Assembly: GCF_030272615.1 (NCBI RefSeq)
Contig: NC_081415.1
Location: forward strand, 623,161,740-623,225,739
DNA from: Cryptomeria japonica
Taxonomy: Eukaryota; Streptophyta; Pinopsida; Cupressales; Cupressaceae
Length of the DNA stretch: 64,000 nt
Reading direction: 5' to 3'
Shown piece after piece: positions 35,560 through 46,748 of this stretch. Position 1 is the first letter of the stretch. Each line of letters starts with the position of its first letter. Made by a program: the position numbers and the translations under genes. The notes beneath the pieces were generated by a model. That model ran no database searches and had not been told where the DNA came from. It saw only the letters and a list, made by a program, of their open reading frames with translations.

Positions 35560-36540
35560 CCAAAATCAGCACCTCAATAGGTGATAAAAAGAGAGAAAAC
35601 AAATAAAAGACAAATCTCTATTCCCATGTAACGAAGAAATAGGGCACCATCAGCCATCCTAAGCAAAACTAAGAAAAACATACTCTCTCCACCTCAATAG
35701 GATAAGAAGGAGAAAAATCCATTGAAAATCCCATCTCAATCCCTCGAGAACCAAGAGATAGCACACCATTCGCTCCCCGACAACATTTCCTAGCATCAAC
35801 AACAACAAACATGTTTTCCTCAATATGAGATAAGTCATCTCCAGCATCATCTATGTTCACCTCTAAAGAAGATAGAGCCACCTCTATAGGAATAACTAGA
35901 GAAAACCAAAGATTCTGAGGGAGAAGCCAAAAAATAGAGAGGAAGCCAACAAAAGGGCCAAAAAAAGATAGAAACATTCAAAATAGCCCACAGAGAAAGG
36001 ATATCAGACAACATCAAGGGGCCAAGCCACACAACCAACCCTACAAGTAGAAAAAAATGCAATAAGGAGATAAAATTAGAAAAAGGCAAGAAGGAATGAC
36101 ATCCTCCTTGAAAAGATCAGAAGATTTGGAGAAAAGACCAAAATTTGCAATCTCTCAAAAAAAAACCTCAAGGATGGCCTCTGAAACAAAAGATACACCT
36201 CCATCCAACCCTATCACCATCTAAAAAAGGAATAGGATCACCACAAAAGATAGGCCCAAAGAGGCATCAAAGATCCCAACAGGGGTCCCCATCAAAACAA
36301 CGCTTCCACAAAACATACAACCTAGAGCATAGGTAGCCCAAACCCAGAAAAGATCCACAATAGCAGTGAAGAAAGCATGCCAAGCCTTAAAAAAAAAGAC
36401 ACCACAAAAGAAATGTTAAATCCAAGACCAAAGGGGAGAACATCAAAAACCTCTATAGAACCCACAAGAGAAAGTACCAAAGCCAGTGGCCAAACAAAAG
36501 GGAGGGGCTTCTGGACCACCCCCAACATAATATAGGCACC
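35560..36540. other. Stretch without recognisable genes
   Basis: A-rich on the plus strand. Minus frames are open but hydrophobic shadow-like. It ends at the left border of Copia 2 with TAGGCACC. Confidence 0.4.
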
Positions 36541-37715
36541 TATTGGCATTCCATGTAGATTGCATTAATGTAGTATAAGTGTTGTCAATGATGTCAATTG
36601 TAACCAGTAATGGAGTTGTATTGCATCTGGTAGTGATGTGATAATGCAACCGGTAGTTGAGTAGTAAAGGAAACTGGTATTACTATTGTAGTAGTGAGAT
36701 CAACCGATAACCCTTACCTATTGATATGCCAAACCCTAACTGATGGAGCTTGGTAAATCAGTTGTGTTGATCTATGATCAAATGAAGATCGAAGATGATT
36801 ATGCCATGTATGCATTATGCACATGATGAGTTTTAAACTAGTTTTAAGTGCATAGAGATAACTATTTTATCTTGGGAATGAGCGAGTACATTGCATGAAG
36901 TGGAAACTGCATGATGAGTTACAGGGTTCGATGAGCGGTGATCAAGGAGCGGTTGAAGTTGTATAGGATAATGTGCAGATGATTGCTCTGTAATCCAATG
37001 ATCATGTTTGAACTGATTTGTTTGTAATCTCTATGAGATCTTAGGTTTTGTGATGTATTACTGACCTATTGTTTTGCTTATAAGGTTGATGAGTTGTTTT
37101 GTATCAGTGTTGGAAATTTTGGTGAAGTATCAGTGAGATTGATTGCCAAACCAGAAGGAGCATCTGCATAATCTTTGAAGGTAGATAGGAGCATGAATAG
37201 GATCTATTCTTAACGGGACATTCATTGTAAAGATTCTGACAAGGCTTGGCTCCTAAAAGGGTGAAAGTCAGAAGAGTTCAAAATATTTGTGGGTATTCAT
37301 CCCCACCATGATTTTTCCCATTTGGGTGTCCACGTCAAAAATCATTGTGTCAGGTGGTGAATGGTTTTTGTGTATGTTTTGATATGGTTAATTTGTTTAA
37401 ATGGTAAAGCCACTTAGATGTGTTAAGATGATTGAAAGTGATCTAAAATGAGGTATTACTTATGTTAAGTAGTGTGGTTGAAGATTTTATTAAAAGGTAT
37501 ATAGTTTCAGATCCGTTACACTATTATTTTGGTATTCCAGTCAACCGATAAACTTGACAGTGCAGTTTATTGTTCAGTGTTTAAACCAGTTAGTTCAGTG
37601 ATTGATTTATGAGTTGGGATTAAGTTTGGTGAAAGTTTAGCTTGTTTTCTATCTACTGATTCATGCCCCCCCTCTTAGTAGTTGTTAGGATCATTATTAA
37701 TTCATCATATCATCA
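36541..37715 (+). repeat. 5' LTR of Copia 2 (with internal deletion)
   Basis: It starts TATTGGCATTCCATG (TGTTGG in the 3' copy, so one base is mutated) and ends CATATCATCA directly before the PBS. It is about 1,175 bp against about 1,421 bp for the 3' LTR. The difference is a block of about 240 bp missing after GAATAGGATCT near 37,209. In the 3' LTR that block lies between GGATCTGATCAAG and GGATCTGTTCTTAAC. Confidence 0.93.
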
Positions 37716-37717
37716 AT

Positions 37718-37730
37718 TGGTATCAAAGTG
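37718..37730 (+). promoter_or_regulatory. Primer-binding site of Copia 2
   Basis: TGGTATCAAAGTG, two bases after the LTR end, matches the initiator-Met tRNA PBS of plant Copia elements (TGGTATCAGAGC) with one or two changes. Confidence 0.9.
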
Positions 37731-37785
37731 TTTCAGGTCCTCTACTGTCTAAGCCTAACAACTTGAGGTAAAGATCTAGGAGAAC

Positions 37786-38805
37786 ATGATGAAGAAAGAA
37801 GGTCAAAAGTTAAATAGGGGAGACTACAAGATCTGGAGTGATAGGATGAAAATTTATATTTAGAGTCTAGGAAGCCAATATTGGGAACATGTGGTTACTA
37901 AATATAACTTTCCTAGTGGGATTTTGTCTGATGATCAAAAGAAGGAGCAACAAGAGAATAATCAAGCATTGGAGGCCATTATCAGTTCCTTGTCCGATTC
38001 AGAGTATGTTGATGTCCATGGATTGGAGACTGCTTATAAAGTGTGGAAGAAACTTGAGGATATCTATAGCGGTTATGAGAATGTGAAGATTTCCAAAGAG
38101 GAGAGTCTGAGGGGTAAATTTGATGACATGCGGATGGTTGAAGGTGAGAATATTCAATAGTATGGTCAGAGGATCAAGGAGATAGGTTGTTAGATAAAAA
38201 GTGCCGATGGTATAGTGAAAGATACCATAGTGGTGAGGAAGGTGTTGAGAACCCTTCTACCAATCTACGCTATCCGAGTTGCATCCATTCAGGAAGTCAA
38301 GTCTATTGATAAATCCAAGGTAACTCTTGACTCCATCATTGGTAAACTGATTGCTTTTGAATTAAATGGTTATGACGGAGGTATTCATAAATCAGAGTCT
38401 GCATTTAGAGCTTCAGTTTATAACCTACTGGTAAGGAAAAGCAGAGAAGCCAGTTACAGTCATGAGTCTAGATCCAGTAGAGAACTTGATGAGGAAGACA
38501 GTTTGGTAGAGCTTGAAGAATTGTTGGCCAAGTGGTTACCCAGAGGTACTGGTAAGTACAGAGGTAAATTACCGTTGAAGTGTTTTGCATGTAACCGGAT
38601 TGGACATATTGCTGCTAATTGTCCAAATGGAGCTAATGAGAAGAAACGTGAGAAGTATAAGAAGTACAAAGGCAAAGGTAAAATTGATTGCCTCATTCTA
38701 GTTAATGGAGGAATCACAGATGAGGAGATTGTCTTTGTTTCCATTAAAGAGGAGACATCAGATCAGAAGGCATTAGTCTCTCACATGGATAGTTCTGATG
38801 AGTAG
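37786..38805 (+). pseudogene. Copia 2 gag with zinc knuckle, and protease start
   Basis: The frame starts at ATG ATG 37786 and stays in one phase to 38805, interrupted by TAG at 37861, 38158 and about 38,191. It reads LNRGDYKIWSDRMKIYI, LETAYKVWKKLEDIYSGYEN, LRGKFDDMRMVEGENIQ and ASIQEVKSIDKSKVTLDSII, the UBN2/gag fold. It then has the CCHC knuckle CFACNRIGHIAANC followed by a basic Lys-rich stretch. Protease follows: the frame stops at TAG 38803 where Copia 1 has TGG (DWIIDSG), and continues IIDTGCSHHMTDDW. A one-base shift near 38,880 ends the frame. Gag packages the RNA and the knuckle binds it; here it is dead. Confidence 0.9.
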
Positions 38806-40300
38806 ATTATAGACACTGGTTGTTCACACCACATGACCGATGACTGGAGTAAATTTATTACTTTGAAGAAATTTGATGGAGGTTTGTGAGATTTGGAAAT
38901 GACTCACCCTGCATGGTAAAAGGAAAGGGAATCATTTCTCTTAATGGAAAGAGCGGTGTAGATGATGTCTACTGGGTTGAAGGATTGACACACAATCTTT
39001 TGAGTGTTGCTCAACTCAATGACAAAGGATATCTAATGGAATTCAAGAATGGGATGTGCAAAATCTATGGAAGAAAAGGTGAACTGATTGCAACTAACAA
39101 ATAGACAAAAGATAACTTGTTTCACCTAAATTCTAAAGTCAATAATTGTTCAATTACTAAGATAGAAGATAGTTGGCTTTGCATCAGAGGTTTAGTCATT
39201 TAAATTTTGATAACATTGTGAAAGCCAATAAGTCTAAATTGGTAAGAGGTTTGCCTCAATTGGACAAACCAGTTAATTCTCTACTTAAGGAATATCAGTT
39301 AGGGAAGATGGCATCCTCAAATTTAAGAGCAAATCTTTTTCAGTAGAATGTTTGCTAGATTTGGTTCATACAGACCTCTGTGGACCAATAAGGACTAGGA
39401 GTATTCAAGGTGGTCGGTATTTTATGATCTTCACTTATGATTGCTCAAGAATGATGTGGGTCATACTCTTGAAGGACAAAACAAAAGCATTTATCAAGTT
39501 TAAGGCATTTAGGGCCTTAGTTGAAAAGGAAAGTGGTAACAAGATAAAGTGCCTCAGAATTGATCAAGGTGGTGAATTTACTTCTGAGGATTTTTCTAGA
39601 TACTATGAAGACAATGGAATTAAGAGGCAACTTTATACACCTAGGACACCACAATAGAATGGTATTGCAGAGAGGAACAACCAGTCAGTTGTTGAAGTTG
39701 CTAGAACTATGATAATAGGAGGCATTGCCAAGACTTTCTGGAGAGAAGCTGTCAGCACAACTATCTACACAATGAACCAGATATTAGTTAAAAGAGGTAA
39801 GGATAAAACTCCTTATGAATAATGGTATGGTAGATCACCTAATGTCAATTACTTTATGTTTTTTGGCAGTAAATATTTTATCAAGAGAGGTGACTATGTT
39901 GGTAAGTTTGATTCTAAGAATGATGAAGGCATATTTATTGGTTACTCCACCAAGAGAAAAGCCTACAAATGTTACAACAACTGAACACAAATGAACATTG
40001 AAAGTGCTAATGTCTGAGTGGATGAGTGTCCTAAAGATATAGGAGAAAATGGTGAGGAGGAGAAGGAAGATGAACCTTACATTCTGATTTTGGAGCCAAA
40101 ACCGGTGAATCCAAAAGTTGGTGAAATGAATGCTATAGTACCAGTTCAACCAAAATAGGTAGATTCTTTAGAAGATGAAGATATTAAGGAAGAAGAACCT
40201 GAAAAGCCCGATCATGTTATTCCAAGGTATGTTAGACTCAATCATAATCCTAATCAGATTATTGGAGATAAATATGCTAGAGTGTTAACCAGAAGAGGAA
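38806..40300 (+). pseudogene. Copia 2 protease and integrase
   Basis: Protease remainder from 38,886: RFGNDSPCMVKGKGIISL and VDDVYWVEGLTHNLLSVAQL. TAG near 39,102 replaces Gln, and a shift near 39,180 breaks the HHCC segment. The integrase core from 39,352 keeps the three acidic positions: LVHTDLCGP, LRIDQGGEFTSEDF and NGIAERNNQ. TAG at 39,655 stands where Copia 1 has CAG. Then come FWREAVSTTIYTMNQILVK and YGRSPNVNYFMFFGSK, a TAA after YE near 39,821, a TGA near 39,982, the shared TGA at 40,015 and the shared TAG at 40,156. A frameshift near 40,305 leads into the linker. Confidence 0.9.
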
Positions 40301-40309
40301 TAAGAGAAT

Positions 40310-41868
40310 TTTTGTATGATCTCCACTACTAAGCCCAGAACAACAAAGGAAGCTTTTGGATATGATCACTGGATCAAAGCTATGGAAGAAGAGCTTGACT
40401 AGATTAAGAAGAAAAATACTTGGACCCTAGTACCTAGACCAGTGAACAAAAATGTAATAGGTACTAAATGGGTATTCAAAAATAAACTAAATGAAGATGG
40501 AGTAGTAGTCAGAAACAAAGCCAAACTGGTATGCAAAGGCTATGCACAAGAAGAAAGAGAATACTATGGTGATACATTTGCACCAGTTGCTAGATTAGAA
40601 GGTGTTAGGACTCTACTTGCATTTGCAACATATAGAAAATTTCAAGTATATCAGATGGATGTGAAGTCAACATTTCTAAATGAAATACAGGAAGAGGAAG
40701 TCTACATTGAACAACCAGATGGTTATGCTTTGACTGATGCAAAGGATATTGTGTGCACACTACACAAGGCACTATATGAACTAAAGAAAGCACCAAGAGA
40801 ATGGTATGAAATACTACATTCACACTTGGTGAAGACAAGCTTTCAGAGAACTAGTGAAGACGACAATATATATCTCAAGACTGAAAGAGATAACATATTG
40901 GTTAGTGAGGTGTTTGTGGATGATATTATTTTTGGAGGAAATGTTGACATGAGTGATGACTTTGAAAATAAGATGAAAAGTGAATTCGAGATGTCTCTAG
41001 TAGGAGAAATAAAATTCTTTATATGTTTGCAAATTACACAAATGAAGAATGGTATCTTTATCACATAGTCCAAATATGTGAGACTGGTATTGAAGGCATT
41101 TGGAAAGGGAGAATATAAACCAGTTAGGACACCAATGGTTACAAGATATAAACTGTCTAAGGAGGATGATTTTGCATCCGTTGACGAAAAGAAGTACATG
41201 TTTATGATAGGGAAACTCTATTATGTTGTTCATAGCAGAGCGGATATTTCTCATGTAGTTGGATTAGTTGCCATATTTCAGAAGAACCCAAAGGAAACAT
41301 ACATGGTAGCAACTAAAAGGATATTCAGATATTTGAAAGGTACTATTGATTATGGATTATGGTATCCATATGCAGTTAATTTTGATTTGAAAGTCTTTAC
41401 AGATATAGTCTAGGTAGGAAATGTTGATGACAAAAAGAGTACAACTGGAGGTGCATTCTTTCTTGGAGGAAGGTTTGTCTCTTGGAGAAGTAAGAAGAAA
41501 AGTTGTATATCACAGTCAACTGCTGAAGTTGAATATGTTGTAGCGTATATGAATTGTACCTAGACAATCTAGATGAAACACATTCTGGAAAGTTTCAAGT
41601 TGAAGATTACAAAACCAGTAAGGATTTTCTGTGATATAACACCAATGCAATAAATATTTCAAAGAAACCAAGGTTGCATGCTAGAACCAAACATATAGAG
41701 CTGAAATATTATTTCTTGATAAAGAAAGTGCAGAGTAAAGATGTGTTACTAGAGCATGTATCTACTAAGGAACACCTAGTAGATATCTTTACTAAACCTC
41801 TGCCTAAGGCTACTTTTGAGTATCTTAGAGGTCAGCTAGGAGTTGTGCCGCTACATGAGATCAATTAA
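40310..41868 (+). pseudogene. Copia 2 reverse transcriptase and RNase H
   Basis: Linker TTKEAFGYDHWIKAMEEELD, then TAG, then RT from 40,442: NVIGTKWVFKNKLNEDGVVV, VYQMDVKSTFLNEIQEEEVY, LYELKKAPREWYEIL, catalytic FVDDIIFGG and FEMSLVGEIKFFICLQI. TAG at 41,066 is followed by SKYVRLVLKAFGKG. The RNase H section has TAG at 41,411 where Copia 1 has TGG, then TTGGAFFLGGRFVSW, ISQSTAEVEYVVAYMNCT and two TAG codons near 41,561-41,573. It shifts near 41,640 into ARTKHIELKYYFLIKKVQSK and VDIFTKPLPKATFEYLRG. The ORF ends normally at PLHEIN-stop (41,866-41,868). Confidence 0.92.
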
Positions 41869-42043
41869 GTAGTTGTGGAAGACATCAGTCTTGGAGCTTA
41901 TTGAAGATCTTGAAGCAAGATTGTTGTTGAGTGGAACTATTCTACAGGGGGACCAACAAGTTGTAGATCATTGTTGCAGAATAGTGAAGTATGATACTGT
42001 ATGTTTTACTTTCACTTTGGCATTGTTGTCAAAGGGGGAGAAG
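41869..42043 (+). other. Copia 2 3' untranslated region, left part
   Basis: It contains CAAAGGGGGAGAAG, a PPT-like tract, and ends in AGAAG, the left copy of the target duplication made by the nested element. The sequence resumes after 46,748 with AGAAGAACTGTATGATTGAT. Confidence 0.85.
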
Positions 42044-42524
42044 TGTGAGATTTTTCCAAGATCAAGAGCTCAATGAAATGTACAAAATAGAGAGACAAAA
42101 TATAGGACAAGAATAAACTATATTCTCATCAATAAATAGATGATCAATAGTTGTTACATATAATGAATATGAGCCTACTTATATAGGCAAGGAAATATGG
42201 ATATGTGAGCACAAAAACATTACATGTGGCTCAATAAGAAATAAGGGTAGGTAGGAAATAGGTGTGGTAGGTAGGAGAAACTATAATATATTCCACATGA
42301 GGTGGATCACCCACTGAAGGTGGAATTATTACTCCACAATAAGTGGATATGATAAAGTAGTAACAATATCACACCATAAAAGGTATAAATTCTCCTACAC
42401 ATACTATCCCAATGTGGCACAAACACCCAAGTGTCTCATACCCAAACTACTATGAAATGCATTTCCTAAGTAAACTTAAGTAAGGTGTAATAATATCCAA
42501 CATGAATAACTATTTACACCAACA
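42044..42524 (-). repeat. 3' LTR of Copia 5
   Basis: On the plus strand it runs TGTGAGATTTTTCC to TTTACACCAACA, so as an LTR it reads TGTTGGTGTAAATA...CTCACA. It is followed at 42,525 by CCCCCCTTAAG, the polypurine tract AAGGGGGG on the element's strand. Confidence 0.93.
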
Positions 42525-42536
42525 CCCCCCTTAAGT
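42525..42536 (-). promoter_or_regulatory. Polypurine tract of Copia 5
   Basis: The element strand reads CTTAAGGGGGG immediately before the LTR TGTTGG, the expected primer for plus-strand DNA synthesis. Confidence 0.85.
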
Positions 42537-42919
42537 GCAACTTAGGGGAATGCACTTAAGTCTATAATGCAACTAAGCAATGAAAGATGGGTCCCGACTA
42601 CTAGGCCATGTTAGGTACCCATGTACAAATGCAAATGCATGCAAACCAATGCAATGAAATCTGTCACAAAGTGGGGAAAGAGAGAAAAAACCAATGGGAA
42701 AAAACCCTCTCCCAAAAGAGAGATGAAAACTATACAAGAGAAATCTCATAGAAGTATGTGAGGAACAAAACCCCATGTTAGGAAAAATTCCCCCCTTAAT
42801 GTAGAATCTTCACCAATGATAGAAGCTCGATGATGTATGAAGAAAATGCTCCATGAACTTCGAACAACATTCCTCCTCTTAGGAAGGAACAAAACCAAAG
42901 GTGTATCCATGAATTCTCC

Positions 42920-43513
42920 CTAATCGTGAAGGGAAGATGTATGAACAAAACTCATGATGAATGAAGTCTCTGAAAACTGCTCAAGTGTCCCCATGTCGAA
43001 GATAAAAGATGCCCCCTTCAAAGGTGGTAAATTGCTCCACACTGCTAAAAAAAACACTCCAAGATCTAGTGGAGATGAAAGTAGAAGAAGTCTCAAAGAC
43101 TCACATGTCTCCTCAAAGGATAAAGAGACCTCCTCCAACTATTGTACATAATAATCCATAATCATATCAACCTTGAAAGAATGATCATGTAGAGAATGAA
43201 CAAGAGGGTCAAAGTGTTCCCTCGCAACAATCAAAGAAGGATCATTTTCATCAAAGAAAAGATGAATGTGATCAATGATGTCTCCCAAATCTGCAATGTA
43301 GGATTCAACAAACAAACCTACAATGTTTGTCAAGTAATCATCCCATGAAACTGAAGCTGGAAGACATGAAATATCTTGCTGCACTGAATCACATGAACGA
43401 AAAACTATCGCACTATCCACATCATCAGGTGCAATAGGTGATGTGATATCAATAGGAGGAGATGAAACACAAGGCTCAAGAATGGGGTCACATGTGAGAA
43501 TCCCCAAGTTCAA
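42920..43513 (-). CDS. Acidic ORF of unknown function in the non-autonomous Copia 5
   Basis: The frame 43513-43139 (about 124 codons) reads LGILTCDPILEPCVSSPPID, DDYLTNIVGLFVESYIADLG and HIHLFFDENDPSLIVAREHF. After one TAG at 43,139 the same phase stays open to 42,920 (FEETCESLRLLLLSSPLDLG). It is rich in Asp and Glu and occupies the place where integrase and RT should be, but shows none of their motifs. It may be a remnant of a captured host sequence, or a diverged spacer that happens to be open. There is no recognised domain. Confidence 0.4.
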
Positions 43514-44298
43514 GTACCCAAAGATCTCCTCAAAATATGAACCATCACAAGAAGTATGATATCATGTGTAGAATCATCATATGTGAAATCATCATCACCA
43601 ACAAAATCTGAAAATGAGTATAATTGAGATGCATGATCAACCACCCTAGTCACAATGATAGCTCTAGTCTCCAAGTCTCTAATGAAAACTGACTCAAGTG
43701 TGAACACAATTCTCTTAGTTGTGTCATGTGTGATTTGATAGATGGAAAGGAGATTATTTGTTAAGTGGGGCACACACAACACATCATTGAAGGAGTTATC
43801 CCCAATAGCAATAGATCCTTTCCCAATCACGTCCATGTATGTATGATTTCCCATCAAAATCTGCGGCATGGTGCAAGTGTCAAATGAAGAGAACACAGAC
43901 TGCGAAGATGCCATATGATGAGAAGCCCCTGAATCTAGAACCCATCTCCCTGAATCATGAATTGTAGTAGCACAAAGAGATTTTCCTTTTCTTGTCCCAA
44001 AAGAGCGAGTCTTCCCACTTGTAGAAGCCATGAATGCTTGCCCTTTTCCTTTTGAATGTGAGGAAGTGGAAGTTGATGATGTGTGTGAGCTCATAAATAT
44101 TCTTAGAATGGAAATGACACTCATGACTAAAATTTTTACAATAGGTACAAGTAGGTCTCTCCCTCTTTGGTGAATTGTCCCTCTTGGAAGAGGATGAATC
44201 TCCTTGTTGTGGAGAAGGTGATGCTTTGTCCTTAGGATTTGATTGCAATTTCTTCTTGTTTGAGTTGTCCTTTCCTTGATTTTATTTATTCCCTTCAT
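43510..44298 (-). pseudogene. Copia 5 zinc-knuckle remnant and protease
   Basis: In one frame CTYCKNFSHECHFHSKNIYE is a distorted CCHC knuckle. After a shift the other frame reads GRWVLDSGASHHMASSQSVF, the Copia protease active site D-S-G, followed by ILMGNHTYMDVIGKGSIAIG, FNDVLCVPHLTNNLLSIYQI and RDLETRAIIVTRVVDHASQL, the usual segment between protease and the GAG-pre-integrase domain. The frame then runs on for about 40 residues without integrase motifs. Unlike its hosts, this protease is free of stops. Confidence 0.85.
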
Positions 44299-44309
44299 TG
44301 GCCACTAAT

Positions 44310-44881
44310 GCTTAAGACTTAGAAGCCTTAAGAATGCCCATGCTTATCAACTTAGTTTGTTTCATCATCAACTTTTCAGCGAAAGCATCAAATGTAGGTA
44401 TTATGTAGCTTGAACCCATTGTCATCCTATGGGTTGGAAACTAGAAACAAATGCTGCATATTCTTGTGGAAGCTTTCCCATTAAATTGAAGATCAATTGA
44501 GTATCCTTCTTACCAATGCCACAATCCTTGAGTTGTGCCCTCAACTCTTTTTCCTTAGTGAAATAATCTTGTATAGTATCAAAGTTCATCAACTTGACCA
44601 CACAAGTCTTGAAACTTTTTCCAAGCATCCTTGATTAGAGTACATTTCTCAATATGAAAAATGAGATCCTTTGATACATAATTTCTTAAGGTACTAATTG
44701 CCATGATATTTTTAGTGAGCCAATCCAAGTGACCAACTGGATCAACCTTAGGATCAGTAGGAGCAACAATAGTTCCATCAATGTAATGAGTTAGTCCTTT
44801 TTCAATAAGTTTACTCCATGCATCAATTTTCCAAGTAGCATAATTAAGAGGAGTTAAGAGAGAAAACTCAGAACAACCCAT
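44310..44881 (-). pseudogene. Copia 5 gag (UBN2-type)
   Basis: The likely start is ATG at 44881-44879, giving MGCSEFSLLTPLNYATWKID, then LIEKGLTHYIDGTIVAPTDP, HLDWLTKNIMAISTLRNYVS and IKDAWKKFQDLCGQ. A frameshift near 44,590 leads to KLMNFDTIQDYFTKEKELRA, LKDCGIGKKDTQLIFNLMGK and LPQEYAAFVSSFQ. This is the standard gag of plant Copia elements. Decay is modest compared with Copia 1-4. Confidence 0.88.
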
Positions 44882-46254
44882 GGCAAAAATAAGTAAGGAA
44901 CACAAGAGAACAAAATCACAATAGACACCCCCCCCAAATTCAATCAATCAATGTACCCCCCAAAAATGATGATTTTGGCACTTTATATGTAGTGCATGTA
45001 CAACAGGCCACTTGCAAACAATGGCAAGGTGGAATTCTAATTTTATTTTACAACTCCCCCAATAGGCTAATAACTACAAATCAAAAGACCAACAAGATAT
45101 ATCTATGCAATACAAGTGCCAAATTGGCTAAAAACACCATATGCTGAAAGTACAATTTCTACCCAAAATCATTGCAAACTGATAGCATATTATGAGAGTA
45201 GACAAAAATTATGCACTTTCAAAAAAAAAGGCACCTGAAAAGGAGTTTGTATGAGTCCAAATGGAGTCCTGGAAGTTGAAGAAATGAGGATTAGATAGGT
45301 AGAGTCAACAAAAAACTGATATTTCTGAAAAATATGTACATCAAAATTATAAAATAATGCCACCACAAGAAAGTATAGGAAATTATAGCTCATTTCAAAA
45401 AAAAAGGCACCAAAAAAGGAGTAAAAATGAGCAAGATATGGCCATTTGAATTTGAACTACAAAATCAAAAAGCTCAATGAGAAGGGCTTGCAAATTTTTT
45501 TAAAAAATTGATGATGTCAGCAAACTGTGAGCCTAAATTTGATGGCCGTCTAGCCGTCGCAAAAAACTTCACCTCCCTGCCTGTGTGATGTCCGTACTTT
45601 ACAGATAGATGATGTGGAAAGTACAAATCAAATGACGTGTGTTGTTGACTGGACTGCTAAGGTGGCAAAAAAATGTACTACTAACTGTACAAATCGAGAC
45701 TATCTAGGTGGCAGGATGGAGCATGGGGTTGAGAACTACTGGAAAGGAGACTACCGGCAGGAGGGAGCCAGTGCCGACAACGACAGGGAGGTTAGTGTCG
45801 GGGGCAGCAGAAGGTTTGCGGTTGGTGCTAGCAGGAGGACTGCAGGGGCTGTCAGAAAGACGCGGGGCTGCTAGAAAGACGCGGGGGCCAACCGAGAGGA
45901 CTGTGGGGGCCGATCAAAGTAGAACGTAGGTCCACCGGGTGGGAGAACTAGTCACCGATGCCAGTAGTGAAGGTCGGCGACCATGGTACCCTACCGTACC
46001 GTACTGTCCAAATTGGGCAAAAAATTTGAAATCCATACCGTACTATCCAAAATGGGCAAAATTTTTCCTCGAAGCCTGAAATTTGACTTTCACCAAAATA
46101 GGCCAAATTTATACTCAAAATTCATGGAAATAGCCTCACAGACGTAATGGAAAGGTCGGATCTGGTCTAAGATGCCTCTAAAAGATGTTGCTCCTCAGAT
46201 CTGCCTCTTGACGTCGCAATAATGCCTCTCTAGGACGAATAAATGGCAATCTAA
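44882..46254 (-). other. Leader of Copia 5, including a GC-rich block
   Basis: About 1.37 kb lie between gag and the PBS. It holds two similar segments with TTTCAAAAAAAAAGGCACC at about 45,217 and 45,391. It also holds a conspicuously GC-rich, GGGG/CGCGG-bearing block at about 45,700-45,960 and a repeated TACCGTACTGTCCAAATTGGGCAAAA motif at about 46,000. The frames at 45614-45929 are not called. Confidence 0.6.
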
Positions 46255-46268
46255 TGGCTCTGATACAA
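46255..46268 (-). promoter_or_regulatory. Primer-binding site of Copia 5
   Basis: The element strand reads TTGTATCAGAGCCA directly after the LTR-terminal CACA, matching the initiator-Met tRNA PBS with one change. Confidence 0.9.
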
Positions 46269-46748
46269 TGTGATATTTTGCTAAGATCAAGAGCTCAATG
46301 AAATGTACAAAATAGAGAGACAAAATATCAGACAAGAATAAACTGTATTCTCATCAATAGATAGATGATCAATAGTTGTTACATACAATGAATATGAGCT
46401 TGCTTATATAGGCAAGGCAATATGGATATGTGAGAACACAAACATGACATGTGGCTCAATAAGAAATAATGGTAGGTACAAAATAGTTGTGGTAGGTAGG
46501 AGAAACAATAAAACATTCCACATGAGGTGGATCACCCACCGAAGGTGGAATTATCACTCCACAATAAGTGGACATGATAAAGTAGTAACAATATCACACC
46601 ATAAAAGGTGGAAATTCTCCTACACACACTATCTGAATGTGGCACAAACACTCAAGTTTCTCATACCCAAACTACTATGAAATGCATTTCCTAAGTTTAT
46701 TTATTATGGTGTAATAATATCCAACATTAATAATTATTTACACCAACA
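46269..46748 (-). repeat. 5' LTR of Copia 5
   Basis: On the plus strand it runs TGTGATATTTTGCT to TTTACACCAACA. It matches the 42044-42524 LTR throughout, with scattered differences. The promoter is expected here; no TATA box was assigned. Confidence 0.93.

Larger units (their letters stand above)
42044..46748 (-). mobile_element. Copia 5: nested non-autonomous Copia retrotransposon
   Basis: A complete insertion with two LTRs of about 480 bp, PBS, gag, protease-like segment, acidic ORF and PPT, oriented on the minus strand and flanked by perfect 5-bp AGAAG direct repeats (42039-42043 and 46749-46753). The host is the 3' untranslated region of Copia 2. No integrase, RT or RNase H is encoded, so it would have relied on another element for mobility. 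By eye the LTRs agree at roughly nine bases in ten, so the insertion is not recent but is younger than Copia 2. Confidence 0.95.

Noticed and set aside
35669-36549. Several minus-strand frames rich in Phe, Leu and Trp
   Set aside because: Same composition effect as above; no domain and frames overlap one another.
45614-45929. Arg/Gly-rich plus-strand frames in the GC-rich block
   Set aside because: They are antisense to the Copia 5 leader, and the composition explains the lack of stops.
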